Positions 9,993-19,750 of a stretch of 64,000 nucleotides of DNA are shown piece after piece. A program made the position numbers and the translations under genes. Every line of letters begins with the position of its first letter. The first letter of the stretch is position 1. The notes under the pieces were generated by a model. It ran no database searches. It was given only the letters and a program-made list of their open reading frames with translations, and was not told where the DNA came from. Source of the DNA: Alphaproteobacteria bacterium GWF2_58_20 (GTDB lineage: Bacteria > Pseudomonadota > Alphaproteobacteria > UBA1247); assembly GCA_001768735.1 (NCBI GenBank), contig MEMB01000001.1, forward strand, positions 124,001-188,000, read 5' to 3'.

Positions 9993-10414
9993 GCGTCGCT
10001 GTCGTCCGTTTCGTCGGGGATACCTGCGGCCGGGTTTTCAAGGTCGCGGGCAACCTCGGGCCTGCGCAGGAGGGAGTCAATGTGCGAGGCCTCGTCAAAA
10101 GTGATGTCGGCTTCAAAATGCAGGTAAGGCAGGTAACGCAGCTTCATCTTTTGGGCGATATGGGCGCGGAACATGCCCTCTGCCCTTTCAAGGGCTTCCA
10201 GAACCTTGGGCAGGTTGCGGCCACCGAGCGGCATGACAAAAATCTTGGCATGCTTGAGATCCGGCGACATGCGGACTTCGCTCACCGTAATGCTGTTTTC
10301 CGCAAGGACAGGATCGCGGAAATTGCCGCGTTCCAGAACCTCGGAGAGCAGATGTCTTATCTGCTCTCCAACGCGCAAAGGCCGCTGGCCTGTGGTTTTC
10401 CGTGCATGCCTCAT
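9989..10414 (-). CDS. rbfA: 30S ribosome-binding factor A
   Basis: Late 16S rRNA maturation factor with a KH-like fold, 141 aa. Begins with the typical [17 protein letters not shown] and contains the conserved [23 protein letters not shown]. Overlaps infB upstream and truB downstream by 4 nt each, indicating coupled translation. Confidence 0.95.
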   Translation of the reverse strand: MRHARKTTGQRPLRVGEQIRHLLSEVLERGNFRDPVLAENSITVSEVRMSPDLKHAKIFVMPLGGRNLPKVLEALERAEGMFRAHIAQKMKLRYLPYLHFEADITFDEASHIDSLLRRPEVARDLENPAAGIPDETDDSDA

Positions 10415-13050
10415 AGGGTGCGGGCCACTTCCTCAACCTCGAAGGCTTCGATGACGTCGCCCACTTCGATGTTGTCATAGTTTTCAAAGGCCATGCCGCA
10501 GTCATAACCCTCGCGCACTTCCTTGACTTCGTCCTTGAAGCGCTTGAGCGTTTTGAGGCTGCCTTCGTGGATGACCACGTTGTCGCGCAGCAGGCGAACC
10601 TTGGCGCCGCGCTTGATGAGGCCTTCCGTGACCATGCAGCCGGCGACCTTGCCAACCTTTGTGACATTGAAGACCTGCCGGATTTCGGCATTGCCCAGGA
10701 AGTTTTCCTTCATGGTGGGCTTGAGCATGCCGCCCAGCATGGCTTTCACATCATCAATGAGGTTGTAGATGATGGAATAGTAGCGGATGTCGATACCATC
10801 CCGGCGGGCAATTTCACGGGCCTGGGTGTTGGCGCGCACATTGAAGCCGAAAATCAGGGCGCCCGTGGCTTTGGCCAGTGTGAGGTCGGATTCGTTGATG
10901 GCTCCGACGCCGCTGTGGATGACATGGGCGGCCACTTCCGCATGGCCTTCGGCCAGCTTGTGGACAGATGTCGCAATGGCTTCCACCGAACCATGCACGT
11001 CAGCCTTGACGATGAGCGGAAGCTCTTTCTTGATGCCGGCCTTGATCTGGGACAGCATGTCCTCGACCGTGCCGCGTCCTGTAGCGGTTGCGACCGACTG
11101 GAGTTCGCGCTTGCGGTGCATGCGGTATTCAGCAATTTCACGGGCGCGGGCTTCATTTTCCACTACCACGAAATCATCACCGGCCAGCGGCGTTCCGGAA
11201 AGGCCAAGAACTTCAACCGGCGTTGCGGGAGGGGCGTCATCCATGCTCTGACCGCGATCATTCAGCAGGGCGCGCACGCGGCCCCATTCGCTGCCGGAAA
11301 CAAAGATGTCTCCCACCTTGATCGTGCCGGATTGGACGAGAACGGTGGCCACTGGGCCACGTCCCTTTTCCAGCTTGGCTTCCACAACGTGGCCGCGGGC
11401 CGGGCAATCCGGATTGGAGGTCAGGTCAAGGATTTCGGCCTGCAGGAGGATGGCTTCTTCCAGCTTGTCGAGTCCCTTGCGGGTTTTTGCGGACACTTCA
11501 ACGGCCAGCGTTTCGCCGCCCATTTCTTCAACAACGATGTTGTGGTTCAGCAGTTCCTGGCGCACCTTGTCCGGCCTTGCGTCGGGCAGGTCGCATTTGT
11601 TGATGGCGATGATCATCGGGACTTTGGCGGCCTGGGCGTGGTTGATGGCCTCGATGGTCTGCGGCATGATGCTGTCATTGGCCGCAACGACAAGGACGAC
11701 AACGTCGGTGACGTTGGCACCACGGGCGCGCATTTCACTGAAGGCCGCATGGCCCGGGGTGTCGATGAAGGTGATTTTCTTCTTGTTGGGCAAAACCACC
11801 TGATAGGCACCGATATGCTGGGTGATGCCGCCCGCCTCGCCGGAGACAACGTCGGTTTTGCGGATGGCGTCCAGCAGGGAGGTCTTGCCATGGTCAACAT
11901 GGCCCATGATGGTGACAACCGGAGGCCGTGGCTTCTGGTTTCCGGCATCGCAGATTTCCGGCAGGAGACCCTGTTCAATGTCATTTTCCGAAACGCGGTT
12001 GATGCGGTGGCCGAATTCGGCAGCCACAAGTTCCGCCGTGTCGGCATCAATGACTTGATTGATGGTTGCCATGACGCCCATTTTCATGAGCGACTTGATG
12101 ACGCTGGCGCCACGTTCCGCCATGCGGTTTGCAAGTTCCTGTACGGTGATGGCATCCGGGATGGTGACGTCTCGCACGATTTTCTGCTGCTCCTGCTGTT
12201 GGCTCCGCGCCTTGATGCGGGCCTTTTCAGCAGCTCTCCGGATGGAGGCGATGCTGCGCGCACGTGTCTGGAGTTCTTCGGCGCCGCCGGAGAGGACTTC
12301 GCGCACATTGAGGCGGTTGCCACGCATGGGCGCGTTGGTGTCCCGGCGTCCGCTTCCCTTGTTGCCGCGTCCCTTGCCGCGACCACCCCGGCCATCATCA
12401 TCCGTGTTTGAGGGCATGCGCAGGGTGCGCAATCCGCCACGGCCGGATGCCGGTTTGGTTGTGTCTGTTGCAACGGGAGCCGGACGTTCATTTGCGGCCG
12501 GGCTGGCATCTTCCTGATCGCGCTTGGTGCGGGCATTGGCTTCATCAAGGATGCGTTCCGCTTCAGCGGATGCCTTGCGGTCATTGTCCTGGATGCGGCG
12601 CATTTCATTGAGTTCATGCTGGCGCAGTTCGGCCGCCGTCATCGGGCGGTTGGGGGTTTCTTCAGGTTTTGATGCCATGGATTCAGCCGGGGAAGATGTG
12701 TCTTCCTGGCCGGAGGCTTTTGTGTCCAGCAGATTGGCGGCTTCGTCTTCCCGCGTTTCCGTGGCTTTGCGCATATCCTCCTGGATGGCGCCCCGAAGGG
12801 CCCGCTCGCGGGCGTCGCGCTCGTCATCGGTCAGGCGAAGGCTTGCGACCTGCCGGGCCGCTGCCGTCTGGTGGGCTGTGGATTCTCCCGTGCGCTTGCG
12901 GCGCACTTCCACGGTCACGGTTTTGGACCGGCCATGCAGCAGGTTCTGGCGTGCCTGTGGCGAAGTATCGACCGGATTTTTAAGGCCGAGCTTTCCAGAG
13001 CCTGACAGACTGAGGGTTTTTTTGTTTTCGTCGTTGTTTTGCGTAGTCAT
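10411..13050 (-). CDS. infB: Translation initiation factor IF-2
   Basis: GTPase that places initiator tRNA on the 30S subunit. From the ATG at 13050 ([13 protein letters not shown]) it is 879 aa: an IF2_N element, a long charged, low-complexity linker, then the G domain (G1 GHVDHGKT, G3 DTPGHA, G4 NKCD) and domains II-IV. The longer reading from 13122 is rejected because the 13050 start overlaps the upstream rnpM stop by exactly 4 nt. Highly confident from the G-domain. Confidence 0.98.
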   Translation of the reverse strand: MTTQNNDENKKTLSLSGSGKLGLKNPVDTSPQARQNLLHGRSKTVTVEVRRKRTGESTAHQTAAARQVASLRLTDDERDARERALRGAIQEDMRKATETREDEAANLLDTKASGQEDTSSPAESMASKPEETPNRPMTAAELRQHELNEMRRIQDNDRKASAEAERILDEANARTKRDQEDASPAANERPAPVATDTTKPASGRGGLRTLRMPSNTDDDGRGGRGKGRGNKGSGRRDTNAPMRGNRLNVREVLSGGAEELQTRARSIASIRRAAEKARIKARSQQQEQQKIVRDVTIPDAITVQELANRMAERGASVIKSLMKMGVMATINQVIDADTAELVAAEFGHRINRVSENDIEQGLLPEICDAGNQKPRPPVVTIMGHVDHGKTSLLDAIRKTDVVSGEAGGITQHIGAYQVVLPNKKKITFIDTPGHAAFSEMRARGANVTDVVVLVVAANDSIMPQTIEAINHAQAAKVPMIIAINKCDLPDARPDKVRQELLNHNIVVEEMGGETLAVEVSAKTRKGLDKLEEAILLQAEILDLTSNPDCPARGHVVEAKLEKGRGPVATVLVQSGTIKVGDIFVSGSEWGRVRALLNDRGQSMDDAPPATPVEVLGLSGTPLAGDDFVVVENEARAREIAEYRMHRKRELQSVATATGRGTVEDMLSQIKAGIKKELPLIVKADVHGSVEAIATSVHKLAEGHAEVAAHVIHSGVGAINESDLTLAKATGALIFGFNVRANTQAREIARRDGIDIRYYSIIYNLIDDVKAMLGGMLKPTMKENFLGNAEIRQVFNVTKVGKVAGCMVTEGLIKRGAKVRLLRDNVVIHEGSLKTLKRFKDEVKEVREGYDCGMAFENYDNIEVGDVIEAFEVEEVARTL

Positions 13051-13709
13051 GATACCTGCGGGGTGTGGTCGGTTGGAACAAGGAAGGTGGATTGGGAACG
13101 GAACGGGGCAAGACGCCGGCATTCCGCAAGAAAGGCTGCTGAAGATCGTCCGCGCGGCATGGCCGCATGAACGACAGCGCTTGATTTTCCAAGCGCTTCA
13201 GCCATTTCGGCAGAGGTAAAAAGGCCGATGACCGGGGCGTTGGAAGCCAGGTGGCGCATGTGCATGCGTCCATCCATGGACCCATCACTGGCTTCGAGAA
13301 GGAGGCTGCCTTTGTGGCTTTTCAGCCAGGCTTCCGTCTTGTCAAATCCGGAAACCAGCTGGCCACCGCGCCGGGCTATGCCAAGTTGGGCAAGACAGCG
13401 TTTGGCCAGCAAGGTGGCAATGGTTTCACAAAACCCGTCCGGGATGGAGAGGGTGCGTCGGGCAGCTTGGGAAAAACGCCCTTTCTTGACGGCCAGGGCA
13501 ATGTTTTCAGGGCTGGGCAGAAGCCAGAAACCGCGCCCGGGAAGTTTTGCGGCCAGATCGGGTACAAGGGTGCCGTCTGGAGCGATGGCAAAACGCAGCA
13601 GACGCTCACGGGGAAGGATTTCACCGGTAGCGATGCAGCGCCGCAAGGGGCCGGAAAATTCCGGCTCCTCGAGGAATGCAGTCTCATCTTTGGCGGTGTT
13701 TTGGGCCAT
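13047..13709 (-). CDS. YlxR (DUF448)/L7Ae-type RNA-binding protein
   Basis: 220 aa from the start at 13709. Residues about 20-90 form a DUF448 (YlxR/RnpM) domain with [18 protein letters not shown] and [14 protein letters not shown]; the C-terminal half ([22 protein letters not shown]) looks like an L7Ae-type fold. This fused form between nusA and infB is common in alphaproteobacteria. The Bacillus homologue of DUF448 binds RNase P RNA; the exact function here is unknown. Confidence 0.85.
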   Translation of the reverse strand: MAQNTAKDETAFLEEPEFSGPLRRCIATGEILPRERLLRFAIAPDGTLVPDLAAKLPGRGFWLLPSPENIALAVKKGRFSQAARRTLSIPDGFCETIATLLAKRCLAQLGIARRGGQLVSGFDKTEAWLKSHKGSLLLEASDGSMDGRMHMRHLASNAPVIGLFTSAEMAEALGKSSAVVHAAMPRGRSSAAFLAECRRLAPFRSQSTFLVPTDHTPQVS

Positions 13710-13745
13710 TACTGGCTCCAATCCGGGGAACCGCTCCTGAAAGGA

Positions 13746-15242
13746 TCAGGAACGGGACTCCTCAAACCAGTGGGCTCGTGCCGCCATAATGATCTTCTCT
13801 GCCTCCTCGCGAGTGATTTTGTCTGAGCTCAGGACATCCATAAGCTCATCGGTTGCCAAGTCGCCAAGGTCGTCCAGCGTCTTGATGTCTTTTTCGCCAA
13901 GAACCACAAGCTGTGCCGGAGCAAGGCCGGATACTTCCGCAACCTCGTCGGTGACACCCAGTTCCTTGCGGCGGGCGTCCATGGCGGCCTTGCGGGCATC
14001 CAGGCTGGTCTGGGCACGGTTGCGGAGTTCTTCGGCCACGTCCTCGTCAAAGCCCTGGATCTGTGCCAGTTCATCAAGCGGGGTTTCGGCGATTTCCTCA
14101 ACCGAGGTGAAGCCTTCGGCCACCAGCAGGTGGGCAATGACGTCGTCAACATTCATGGCGTCGATAAACAGGCTCGAGCGGACGCGGGTTTCCTCGGTAC
14201 GCTTTTCCGATTCTGCGGCTTCCGTCATGATGTCAATGTCCCAGCCGGTCAGCAGCGATGCCAGACGGACATTTTGTCCACGGCGGCCAATGGCCAGGCT
14301 GAGCTGTTCGTCGGGAACCACCACTTCGATGCGGTGTTTTTCTTCATCCAGCACCACCTTGGTGACTTCTGCGGGTGCAAGGCCATTGAGTACAAAGGCG
14401 GCCGGATCAGGCGACCACTGGATAATGTCGATCTTTTCGCCCTGCAGTTCGCCCACCACGGCCTGGACGCGGCTGCCGCGCATGCCGATGCAGGCGCCGA
14501 CCGGGTCGATGGAGCTGTCACGGGAGGTGACGGCAATTTTGGCGCGGCTGCCAGGATCACGGGCCACGGACTTGATTTCAATCACGCCGTCATAGATTTC
14601 CGGCACTTCCTGCTGGAAGAGCTTGGCCATGAACTGCGGATGGGTGCGGGAGATGAAGATTTGCGGGCCGCGGGTTTCGGGGCGGACATCAAAGATGTAG
14701 GCCCGCAGGCGGTCACCGGTCTTGAAGTGTTCGCGGGGCAGGGATTCCTCGCGGCGCAGAATGGCTTCGGCGCGGCCAAGATCCACCGTGACATTACCGA
14801 AATCGGCGCGCTTGACAACGCCGCTGACGATTTCACCCACACGGTCCTTGTATTCGGCAAACTGGCGCTGGCGTTCGGCGTCACGCACGCGCTGGACGAT
14901 CACCTGCTTGGCGGTCTGTGCGGCGATGCGGCCGAATTCGATGGGAGGCAGTTCTTCTTCGAGGAAATCGCCCACTTTGGCATCCGGCTTGAAATGCACG
15001 GCATCAACCAGGGGAAGCTGGGTAATTTCATTTTCCACCTGTTCAGGGCCTTCCACAACTTCGCGGAAGCGCCGCAGGCCCACTTCGCCCAACTTTCGGT
15101 CGATTGTGGCGCGGATATCGTGTTCATGGCCATATTTGGCACGTGCAGCTTTCTGGATCGCCATTTCCATGGCTTCCAGCACCTGTTCGCGGTCAATGCT
15201 CTTTTCGCGGGCGACGGCGTCGGCAACTTGCAGCAGTTCCAT
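13746..15242 (-). CDS. nusA: Transcription termination/antitermination factor NusA
   Basis: 498 aa: N-terminal RNA polymerase-binding domain, S1 domain ([16 protein letters not shown] near 142), KH1 and KH2 ([30 protein letters not shown]), then two acidic helix-hairpin repeats at the C-terminus as in proteobacteria. It lies 6 bp after rimP in the operon that an intrinsic terminator precedes, which would allow NusA-dependent feedback (inference). Confidence 0.97.
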   Translation of the reverse strand: MELLQVADAVAREKSIDREQVLEAMEMAIQKAARAKYGHEHDIRATIDRKLGEVGLRRFREVVEGPEQVENEITQLPLVDAVHFKPDAKVGDFLEEELPPIEFGRIAAQTAKQVIVQRVRDAERQRQFAEYKDRVGEIVSGVVKRADFGNVTVDLGRAEAILRREESLPREHFKTGDRLRAYIFDVRPETRGPQIFISRTHPQFMAKLFQQEVPEIYDGVIEIKSVARDPGSRAKIAVTSRDSSIDPVGACIGMRGSRVQAVVGELQGEKIDIIQWSPDPAAFVLNGLAPAEVTKVVLDEEKHRIEVVVPDEQLSLAIGRRGQNVRLASLLTGWDIDIMTEAAESEKRTEETRVRSSLFIDAMNVDDVIAHLLVAEGFTSVEEIAETPLDELAQIQGFDEDVAEELRNRAQTSLDARKAAMDARRKELGVTDEVAEVSGLAPAQLVVLGEKDIKTLDDLGDLATDELMDVLSSDKITREEAEKIIMAARAHWFEESRS

Positions 15243-15248
15243 CGGGGG

Positions 15249-15785
15249 TCAATCCTCGTTTTCTTCGTGGAGTTTTTGCTTGCGATTGTTTTTTTTCTCC
15301 GCCTTTTTCCTGGCGGAAGAAGATGGCATGGCTTCATCTCCGGTGAGACGGGCCTTGGCCATGGCAGTAAAGGGAATATGCACAGGGCCATCATCGGTTT
15401 CAATGACAACGCCTTCGGCATTGCAGGCCCTGATCGGGCCGGTGAAACGGCGGCGGCCATCAAGGAGGCTCGTGGTTTCCACCCGGGCGATAAGGCCGGC
15501 AAAGCGCGGAAAATCCTTTGTGCGCAGGGGGCGTTCCAGACCTGGCGAGCTGATTTCCAGCATGTAGGTCTCGGCAATCGGGTCTTCAACATCCAGCAGG
15601 GCGGAGAGCGCGCGGCTCACCAGGGTGCAGTCCTCAATGGTCATGATGCGGCCATCCAGGGGTTCCGCCATGACCTGGAGGGTTCCTGCATTCATGAGCA
15701 GGCGCACAACATCATAACCAAGGGCTTCCACAGCCGGGATGATGATGTTTTCAAGTTTTTTAATGTGGCTTTCAGCCATGGGCAC
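15249..15785 (-). CDS. rimP: Ribosome maturation factor RimP
   Basis: 178 aa 30S assembly factor. Conserved parts are VEALGYDVVRLLM and YMLEISSPGLERPLRTKDFPRF, followed by a C-terminal SH3-like domain and a lysine-rich tail. Two starts are possible: GTG at 15785, which has AGGA five bases before it, and ATG at 15779. The GTG is better placed for the ribosome binding site. First gene of the operon; an intrinsic terminator hairpin ends 13 bp before it. Confidence 0.93.
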   Translation of the reverse strand: MPMAESHIKKLENIIIPAVEALGYDVVRLLMNAGTLQVMAEPLDGRIMTIEDCTLVSRALSALLDVEDPIAETYMLEISSPGLERPLRTKDFPRFAGLIARVETTSLLDGRRRFTGPIRACNAEGVVIETDDGPVHIPFTAMAKARLTGDEAMPSSSARKKAEKKNNRKQKLHEENED

Positions 15786-15798
15786 TCAGTTCCTGCCT

Positions 15799-15827
15799 GA
15801 TAATAAAAAAGTGGGCCAGAGGCCCAC
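15799..15827 (-). terminator. Leader terminator/attenuator before rimP
   Basis: GTGGGCC-AGA-GGCCCAC (15811-15827) is a perfect hairpin; on the minus strand it is followed by TTTTTTATTA. It sits immediately upstream of the rimP ribosome binding site, downstream of the separate terminator of the XRE gene. It can therefore only act on readthrough or on a short rimP leader transcript, as an attenuator would. Confidence 0.7.
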
Positions 15828-15912
15828 CCGGATAAAGGGTACAATCCAGAAAAACGACTGAACTGTATGGGATGTATTCCTTCCTATACGCAAACCCTCC
15901 CCGGAACGCAAG

Positions 15913-15943
15913 AAAAAAAACAGGCCGGGGGAAACCCGGCCTG
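15913..15943 (-). terminator. Rho-independent terminator after the XRE gene
   Basis: CAGGCCGGG-GGAAA-CCCGGCCTG hairpin (15921-15943) followed on the minus strand by eight T. It ends transcription from the XRE regulator gene 110 bp after its stop. Confidence 0.9.
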
Positions 15944-16052
15944 TTTGTTGTACATGGAGGAAGGATGTCTGGAGGGCCGGGAGGAAACATGGGGTCAGCC
16001 ACGCTTTCCATCCAGAAAATGCCCCTGCCAGATGCGGGCGGCGTTAAAGGAT

Positions 16053-16529
16053 TTAATCCTCACGCTTGCGGGTTGTCTTGCCCAGAGACTTTACCATCTC
16101 AAACACTTTCTTGCGCACATGCGGATCGGTAATGCGGTAGTAGGCGCGCACCAGTTCAAGGGTTTCCCGCTTGGTCATGGGATCCGGGCTGCCAGAAGCT
16201 TTAAAGGGCTCCTGATTTTCCGACATGCCGATGGCACCGGCATGCATGTTGACGGAGGGCATGTCCTCGAAGAAATAGGAAATCGGCACATCAAGGACAT
16301 GGCTGAGGTCAAACAGGCGGCTGGAACCAATGCGGTTGGCGCCGCGTTCATATTTCTGGACCTGCTGGAAGGTGAGGCCAAGGGCGTTGCCCAGCTTTTC
16401 CTGGCTCATGCCAAGCAGGGTGCGGCGCAGGCGGACGCGGGCGCCGACATGGGTATCAACGGGGTTTGGGTTGTCGGCGCGAGGGCGGCCGACGGGACGG
16501 CGAAGCGGAGTCTTTTTAATCGGATTCAT
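16053..16529 (-). CDS. XRE-family HTH regulator
   Basis: 158 aa. An N-terminal basic segment (KKTPLRRPVGRPRADN) is followed by a Cro/C1-type helix-turn-helix (VRLRRTLLGMSQEKLGNALGLTFQQVQKYERGANRI, roughly residues 32-67), then a domain ending in TDPHVRKKVFEMVKSL. This type of regulator sits after lnt in many alphaproteobacteria; there it is usually followed by metK and trmB, both absent here. Targets unknown. A perfect 12-bp palindrome 59 bp upstream could be an autoregulatory operator. Confidence 0.85.
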   Translation of the reverse strand: MNPIKKTPLRRPVGRPRADNPNPVDTHVGARVRLRRTLLGMSQEKLGNALGLTFQQVQKYERGANRIGSSRLFDLSHVLDVPISYFFEDMPSVNMHAGAIGMSENQEPFKASGSPDPMTKRETLELVRAYYRITDPHVRKKVFEMVKSLGKTTRKRED

Positions 16530-16587
16530 TTTTTAAAACTGCCATGTCATTTCAACACATCGAGAAGGCATTATCGTGGCGTTCCCT

Positions 16588-16599
16588 TATATGCATATA
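16588..16599. promoter_or_regulatory. Candidate operator palindrome upstream of the XRE gene
   Basis: TATATGCATATA is a perfect 12-bp palindrome in the 130-bp AT-rich gap between lnt and the XRE gene. A second partial symmetry, ATACATCTGTAT, lies just beside it. Operator role is a guess from position and symmetry. Confidence 0.3.
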
Positions 16600-16659
16600 C
16601 ATACATCTGTATGGCGAAAAGGCAAGGGGGGTTTTTGTGAAAACATGGGGAAAATCCGC

Positions 16660-18258
16660 TTATCTTCTTTGTTTTACAACCATATAGAAAAAAATACCTA
16701 GCAGAAGTGCAAGGAATGGGGTGTTGCCGAAACGGGCATAGGGCGGCTCTGCAACCATGGGTTTTGGCAATTTTGCATCCAGGACGCCGGTTTTGCCAAG
16801 ATCAAGATGCGCCGTAATCCGTCCAAGAGGATCAACAACGCCAGAAATTCCCGTATTGGCTGCCCGCAGAAGAGGGATTCCCTCCTCGATGCTGCGCATG
16901 CGGGCCATGGCAAAATGCTGGTAGGGGCCGGAGCTGTGACCAAACCATCCGTCATTGGTGAGGGCCAGGAGGACATCCGGACGGTCTTCCGGGGAGGTGA
17001 CATTGCCGGGGAAAATGGCCTCGAAACAAATGAGGGGGCTTGCAGAGGGCATGTCCGGGAAATGCAGGGTCCGGGGGCCCGGACCTTCGGAAAAGTCAAT
17101 ATTGCTGGCGGCGATGGCGTCAAGCTTGAGGATTTCGCGGGCCGGCATGTATTCGCCGAAGGGAACAAGGTGGAACTTGTCATAGCTGGCAACAACCAGG
17201 CCCTGCCTGTTGATGGCTGCCAGACTGTTGAAATAGAGGGATGCCGCATTTTCCTGTGGTTGGCGGCGGAGGGTTCCGGTGATGAGCAGCCCATCATCCG
17301 GCAGGAGGGAAGCGATCATCTGCCGGGCCACCTCATCTTCTGCCAAAGGAAAGATGACGGCGGTTTCGGGCCACAGGACGAGGTTCGGGGGCGCGGCGGA
17401 CGATTGTGCGGAAAGGGTCAGGTGCTGGCGGAAGATGTCGGCGGTTTTTGTCATGTCCGCCTTGTCATGCTGGGAGATTCCGGGCTGGACGATGCGCAGC
17501 CGGATGCGGGGATCAAATTGTGTGGGATGGGTGATGAGCCGGATGTGTCCCCAGCCTGCCAGCAGGAGGATGCTGGTTATGGCAATGTATTTTATGGTTT
17601 TGCGCCGGGGGCATGGCTGAAGAATGGCATAAGGGCTGGTGGCCAGCAGCAGGGTGATGAGGCCAAGGCCATAAACGCCCCAGAGGGATGCAGACTGGAG
17701 CATGGACAGGACGGGATCCCAGACATGGCCGATGGGCATCCACGGGAATCCGGTGAAGAGGTGTCCTCGCAGCCATTCCCCTGCACTCCATGTTGCGGCA
17801 AGGGCCAAGGCGCGCCTGGGGGTTCTGCAGGGGGCCAGGACAAAAGTGGCAAGGGTGGAAAGTCCGGAGATGGGGGCCAGCCCCAGGGCGGGACCCAGCA
17901 GGGCGAGCGGAGTCAGCCATGCATATTTGTCCACATCGGTCAGGAGGGCCAGAACGATCCAGTGCAGAAGCAGGAGAAAGTGGCCGAATCCAAACCAGAA
18001 TCCGATGGAAAAGGCTTGCCGTCGGTTTTGGGCGCGGTCAAGCAGGACCAGAAAAGCCGGAAAGGCCAGGAAGGCCAGGGGAAAAATGGAAAAAGGCGGC
18101 AGGGCCAGGGCGACAAGGATTCCCGACAGGATGGCAAGGCTGCGTTCCCATCCCTTTCCAAAGGACAGAATCCGCTGCTCCATGGAAAGGGGAGCGTCAG
18201 GATCCTGTTCAGGAACAGGTGGGGCGCCATTTTCGGCGCTAGAGCCTTGAGCGTTCAT
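16660..18258 (-). CDS. lnt: Apolipoprotein N-acyltransferase
   Basis: Adds the third acyl chain to lipoproteins in the inner membrane. 532 aa: several membrane segments (about residues 40-240), a nitrilase-type periplasmic domain with the triad E298 (WPETA), K361 (YDKFH) and C411 (LICFEAIFP), and a last membrane helix. The start at 18258 has a good ribosome binding site (GGGAGG), but the start codon and first seven codons lie inside copy A of a palindromic repeat. An internal start at Met26 (18183) would still keep all known domains. Confidence 0.95.
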   Translation of the reverse strand: MNAQGSSAENGAPPVPEQDPDAPLSMEQRILSFGKGWERSLAILSGILVALALPPFSIFPLAFLAFPAFLVLLDRAQNRRQAFSIGFWFGFGHFLLLLHWIVLALLTDVDKYAWLTPLALLGPALGLAPISGLSTLATFVLAPCRTPRRALALAATWSAGEWLRGHLFTGFPWMPIGHVWDPVLSMLQSASLWGVYGLGLITLLLATSPYAILQPCPRRKTIKYIAITSILLLAGWGHIRLITHPTQFDPRIRLRIVQPGISQHDKADMTKTADIFRQHLTLSAQSSAAPPNLVLWPETAVIFPLAEDEVARQMIASLLPDDGLLITGTLRRQPQENAASLYFNSLAAINRQGLVVASYDKFHLVPFGEYMPAREILKLDAIAASNIDFSEGPGPRTLHFPDMPSASPLICFEAIFPGNVTSPEDRPDVLLALTNDGWFGHSSGPYQHFAMARMRSIEEGIPLLRAANTGISGVVDPLGRITAHLDLGKTGVLDAKLPKPMVAEPPYARFGNTPFLALLLGIFFYMVVKQRR

Positions 18259-18336
18259 CTTGCCTCCCTGTTGCCTTGCAGATGGCTCGCCACAAGATCA
18301 ACGGGAATTGTTCCATCCAAACGTTGAAGGCCCTGG
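18239..18336. repeat. Palindromic repeat, copy A
   Basis: About 98 bp, related to copies at 29356-29522 and 45031-45128. Outer arms start CTAGAGCCTTGAGCGTT and end AACGTTGAAGGCCCTGG; the inner part has CCTGTTG ... CAACGGG and CTTG ... CAAG pairing. It fills the gap between the CBS-domain gene and lnt and covers the lnt start codon. Compared with copy C the inner arm has changed so that it reads GGGAGGCAAG before the lnt ATG, creating a ribosome binding site. Confidence 0.8.
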
Positions 18337-18339
18337 ACA

Positions 18340-19242
18340 TCAGAAATTTTCCGAATTTTCTTTTTCCTGCGTCGCTGCGGGAGGGGCGTTGCGAACGCGG
18401 ATTTTCTTGATCCGGCGCGGATCGGCATCCACAATCTCGAATTCAAGGCCGGAAGGATGCTTGAGAAGTTCGCCTCGGGTGGGGACGCGCCCTTCCATGA
18501 AGACGACAAAGCCGCCAAGCGTATCAATGTCTTCGCGTTCTTCCTCATCGAGCAGGCTGCCGACGCGCTTTTCAAAATCCACAATGGGCAGGCGGGCATC
18601 GGCCAGAAGGCTGCCGCTCGGTTCCTCGGCGATTTGCGGAACTTCGGCGCTTTCCCATTCGTCCTCGATTTCGCCGACGATTCCCTCTACCAGGTCCTCG
18701 ATGGTCAGCAGGCCATCAATGCCGCCATACTCATCGACAACGGTCGCAATCTGCAGGCGGGTCTTGCGCATTTCCAGCAAAAGGTCGAGGGCATGCATGG
18801 AGGGCGCAATGATCATGATTTCGCGCAGGTGTTCTTCAATCTTGAAGGTTTTCTGATGGGCAAAGGAGGAAAGGATGTCCTTCATGTGGACGACGCCGAT
18901 GATGTCATCCATGCTGTCGCGGTAAACCGGCAGGCGGCTGTGCGGGTGTTCGGCAATCGTATCGAGAAGTTCTTCAAGGGAGGCCTTGATGTTGACGCAC
19001 ACCATGTCGGCCCGTGGCACCATCAGGTCGGCAGCGGTCAGGTTGCGGACTTCCAGCACATTGGCGATCAGCATGCGTTCGTGTGGTGTAAAGGGAGGCG
19101 CCTCTTCCTTGCTGTTCGGCATGAGGTCGGTGATCGGATCGTTTTCGCCATCCCTGAGAAGGGTGGCTATACGCTGCCAGAATCCGGAATGATGGGGTTT
19201 TCCTGGGAGAGGGTCTTCGCCTCGAATGCTGTTCTCGTTCAT
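18340..19242 (-). CDS. CBS-domain/CorC-type transporter-associated protein
   Basis: 300 aa, YbeX/CorC family. Two CBS domains (about residues 70-190, with MVPRADMVCVNI and HSRLPVYRDSMDDIIGVVHMKDIL) followed by a CorC_HlyC domain (DTLGGFVVFMEGRVPTRGE). It has no membrane domain, so it is the soluble type linked to magnesium/cobalt efflux or, in YbeX, to ribosome maintenance. Overlaps ybeY by 4 nt, in the usual phoH-ybeY-ybeX-lnt order. Confidence 0.88.
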   Translation of the reverse strand: MNENSIRGEDPLPGKPHHSGFWQRIATLLRDGENDPITDLMPNSKEEAPPFTPHERMLIANVLEVRNLTAADLMVPRADMVCVNIKASLEELLDTIAEHPHSRLPVYRDSMDDIIGVVHMKDILSSFAHQKTFKIEEHLREIMIIAPSMHALDLLLEMRKTRLQIATVVDEYGGIDGLLTIEDLVEGIVGEIEDEWESAEVPQIAEEPSGSLLADARLPIVDFEKRVGSLLDEEEREDIDTLGGFVVFMEGRVPTRGELLKHPSGLEFEIVDADPRRIKKIRVRNAPPAATQEKENSENF

Positions 19243-19742
19243 GATTCTTTGCTGTGAATGTTATAGGGATCCGGGATGCCCATCATGGCAAGGGCGCGGA
19301 TTTCAAGGGCCATCATGGTTTCCGCCTCCGCCGACCGCATGTGGTCGTGGCCAAGCAGGTGCAGAACGCCATGCACGACAAGATGCGCCATGTGGTGTTC
19401 CAGCGGCTTGCCTTCGGTCCGGGCTTCCCGTCGGCAGGTTTCAAACGCAAGAATGATGTCGCCAAGGGCATCACTTCCTTGCGGGCACGGATGTTGTCCT
19501 GAGGCGTCATGGGCTGCAAAGGACAGGACGTTGGTTGGCGTGTCCTTGCCGCGCCATGTTGCGTTCAGTTGGCGGATCTCGGAATCGGAGGAGAGGACAA
19601 TGCTGATTTCGCCATTCACCCCTTCCGCACGGGCGACGGCCAAGGCAGCCCTGACCGCCTTGCGGACGAGGGTTGCCGGGGCCTTGGCTTGGCGCCATGG
19701 ATTGTGGGCGATGGTGCAATAAATGTGGGGCGCGTCATCCAT
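19239..19742 (-). CDS. ybeY: Endoribonuclease YbeY
   Basis: 167 aa metal-dependent RNase for 16S rRNA 3' maturation and ribosome quality control. The zinc motif is HGVLHLLGHDH (HxxxHxxxxxH), near residue 124. Lies 8 bp after phoH and overlaps the CBS gene. Confidence 0.95.
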   Translation of the reverse strand: MDDAPHIYCTIAHNPWRQAKAPATLVRKAVRAALAVARAEGVNGEISIVLSSDSEIRQLNATWRGKDTPTNVLSFAAHDASGQHPCPQGSDALGDIILAFETCRREARTEGKPLEHHMAHLVVHGVLHLLGHDHMRSAEAETMMALEIRALAMMGIPDPYNIHSKES

Positions 19743-19750
19743 GTCCGGGA

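Noticed and set aside
10567..12411. Plus-strand frame of 614 aa over infB
   Set aside because: Antisense shadow of IF-2, which is certain on the other strand.
14130..15800. Plus-strand frame of 556 aa over nusA and rimP
   Set aside because: Antisense shadow of two certain genes.
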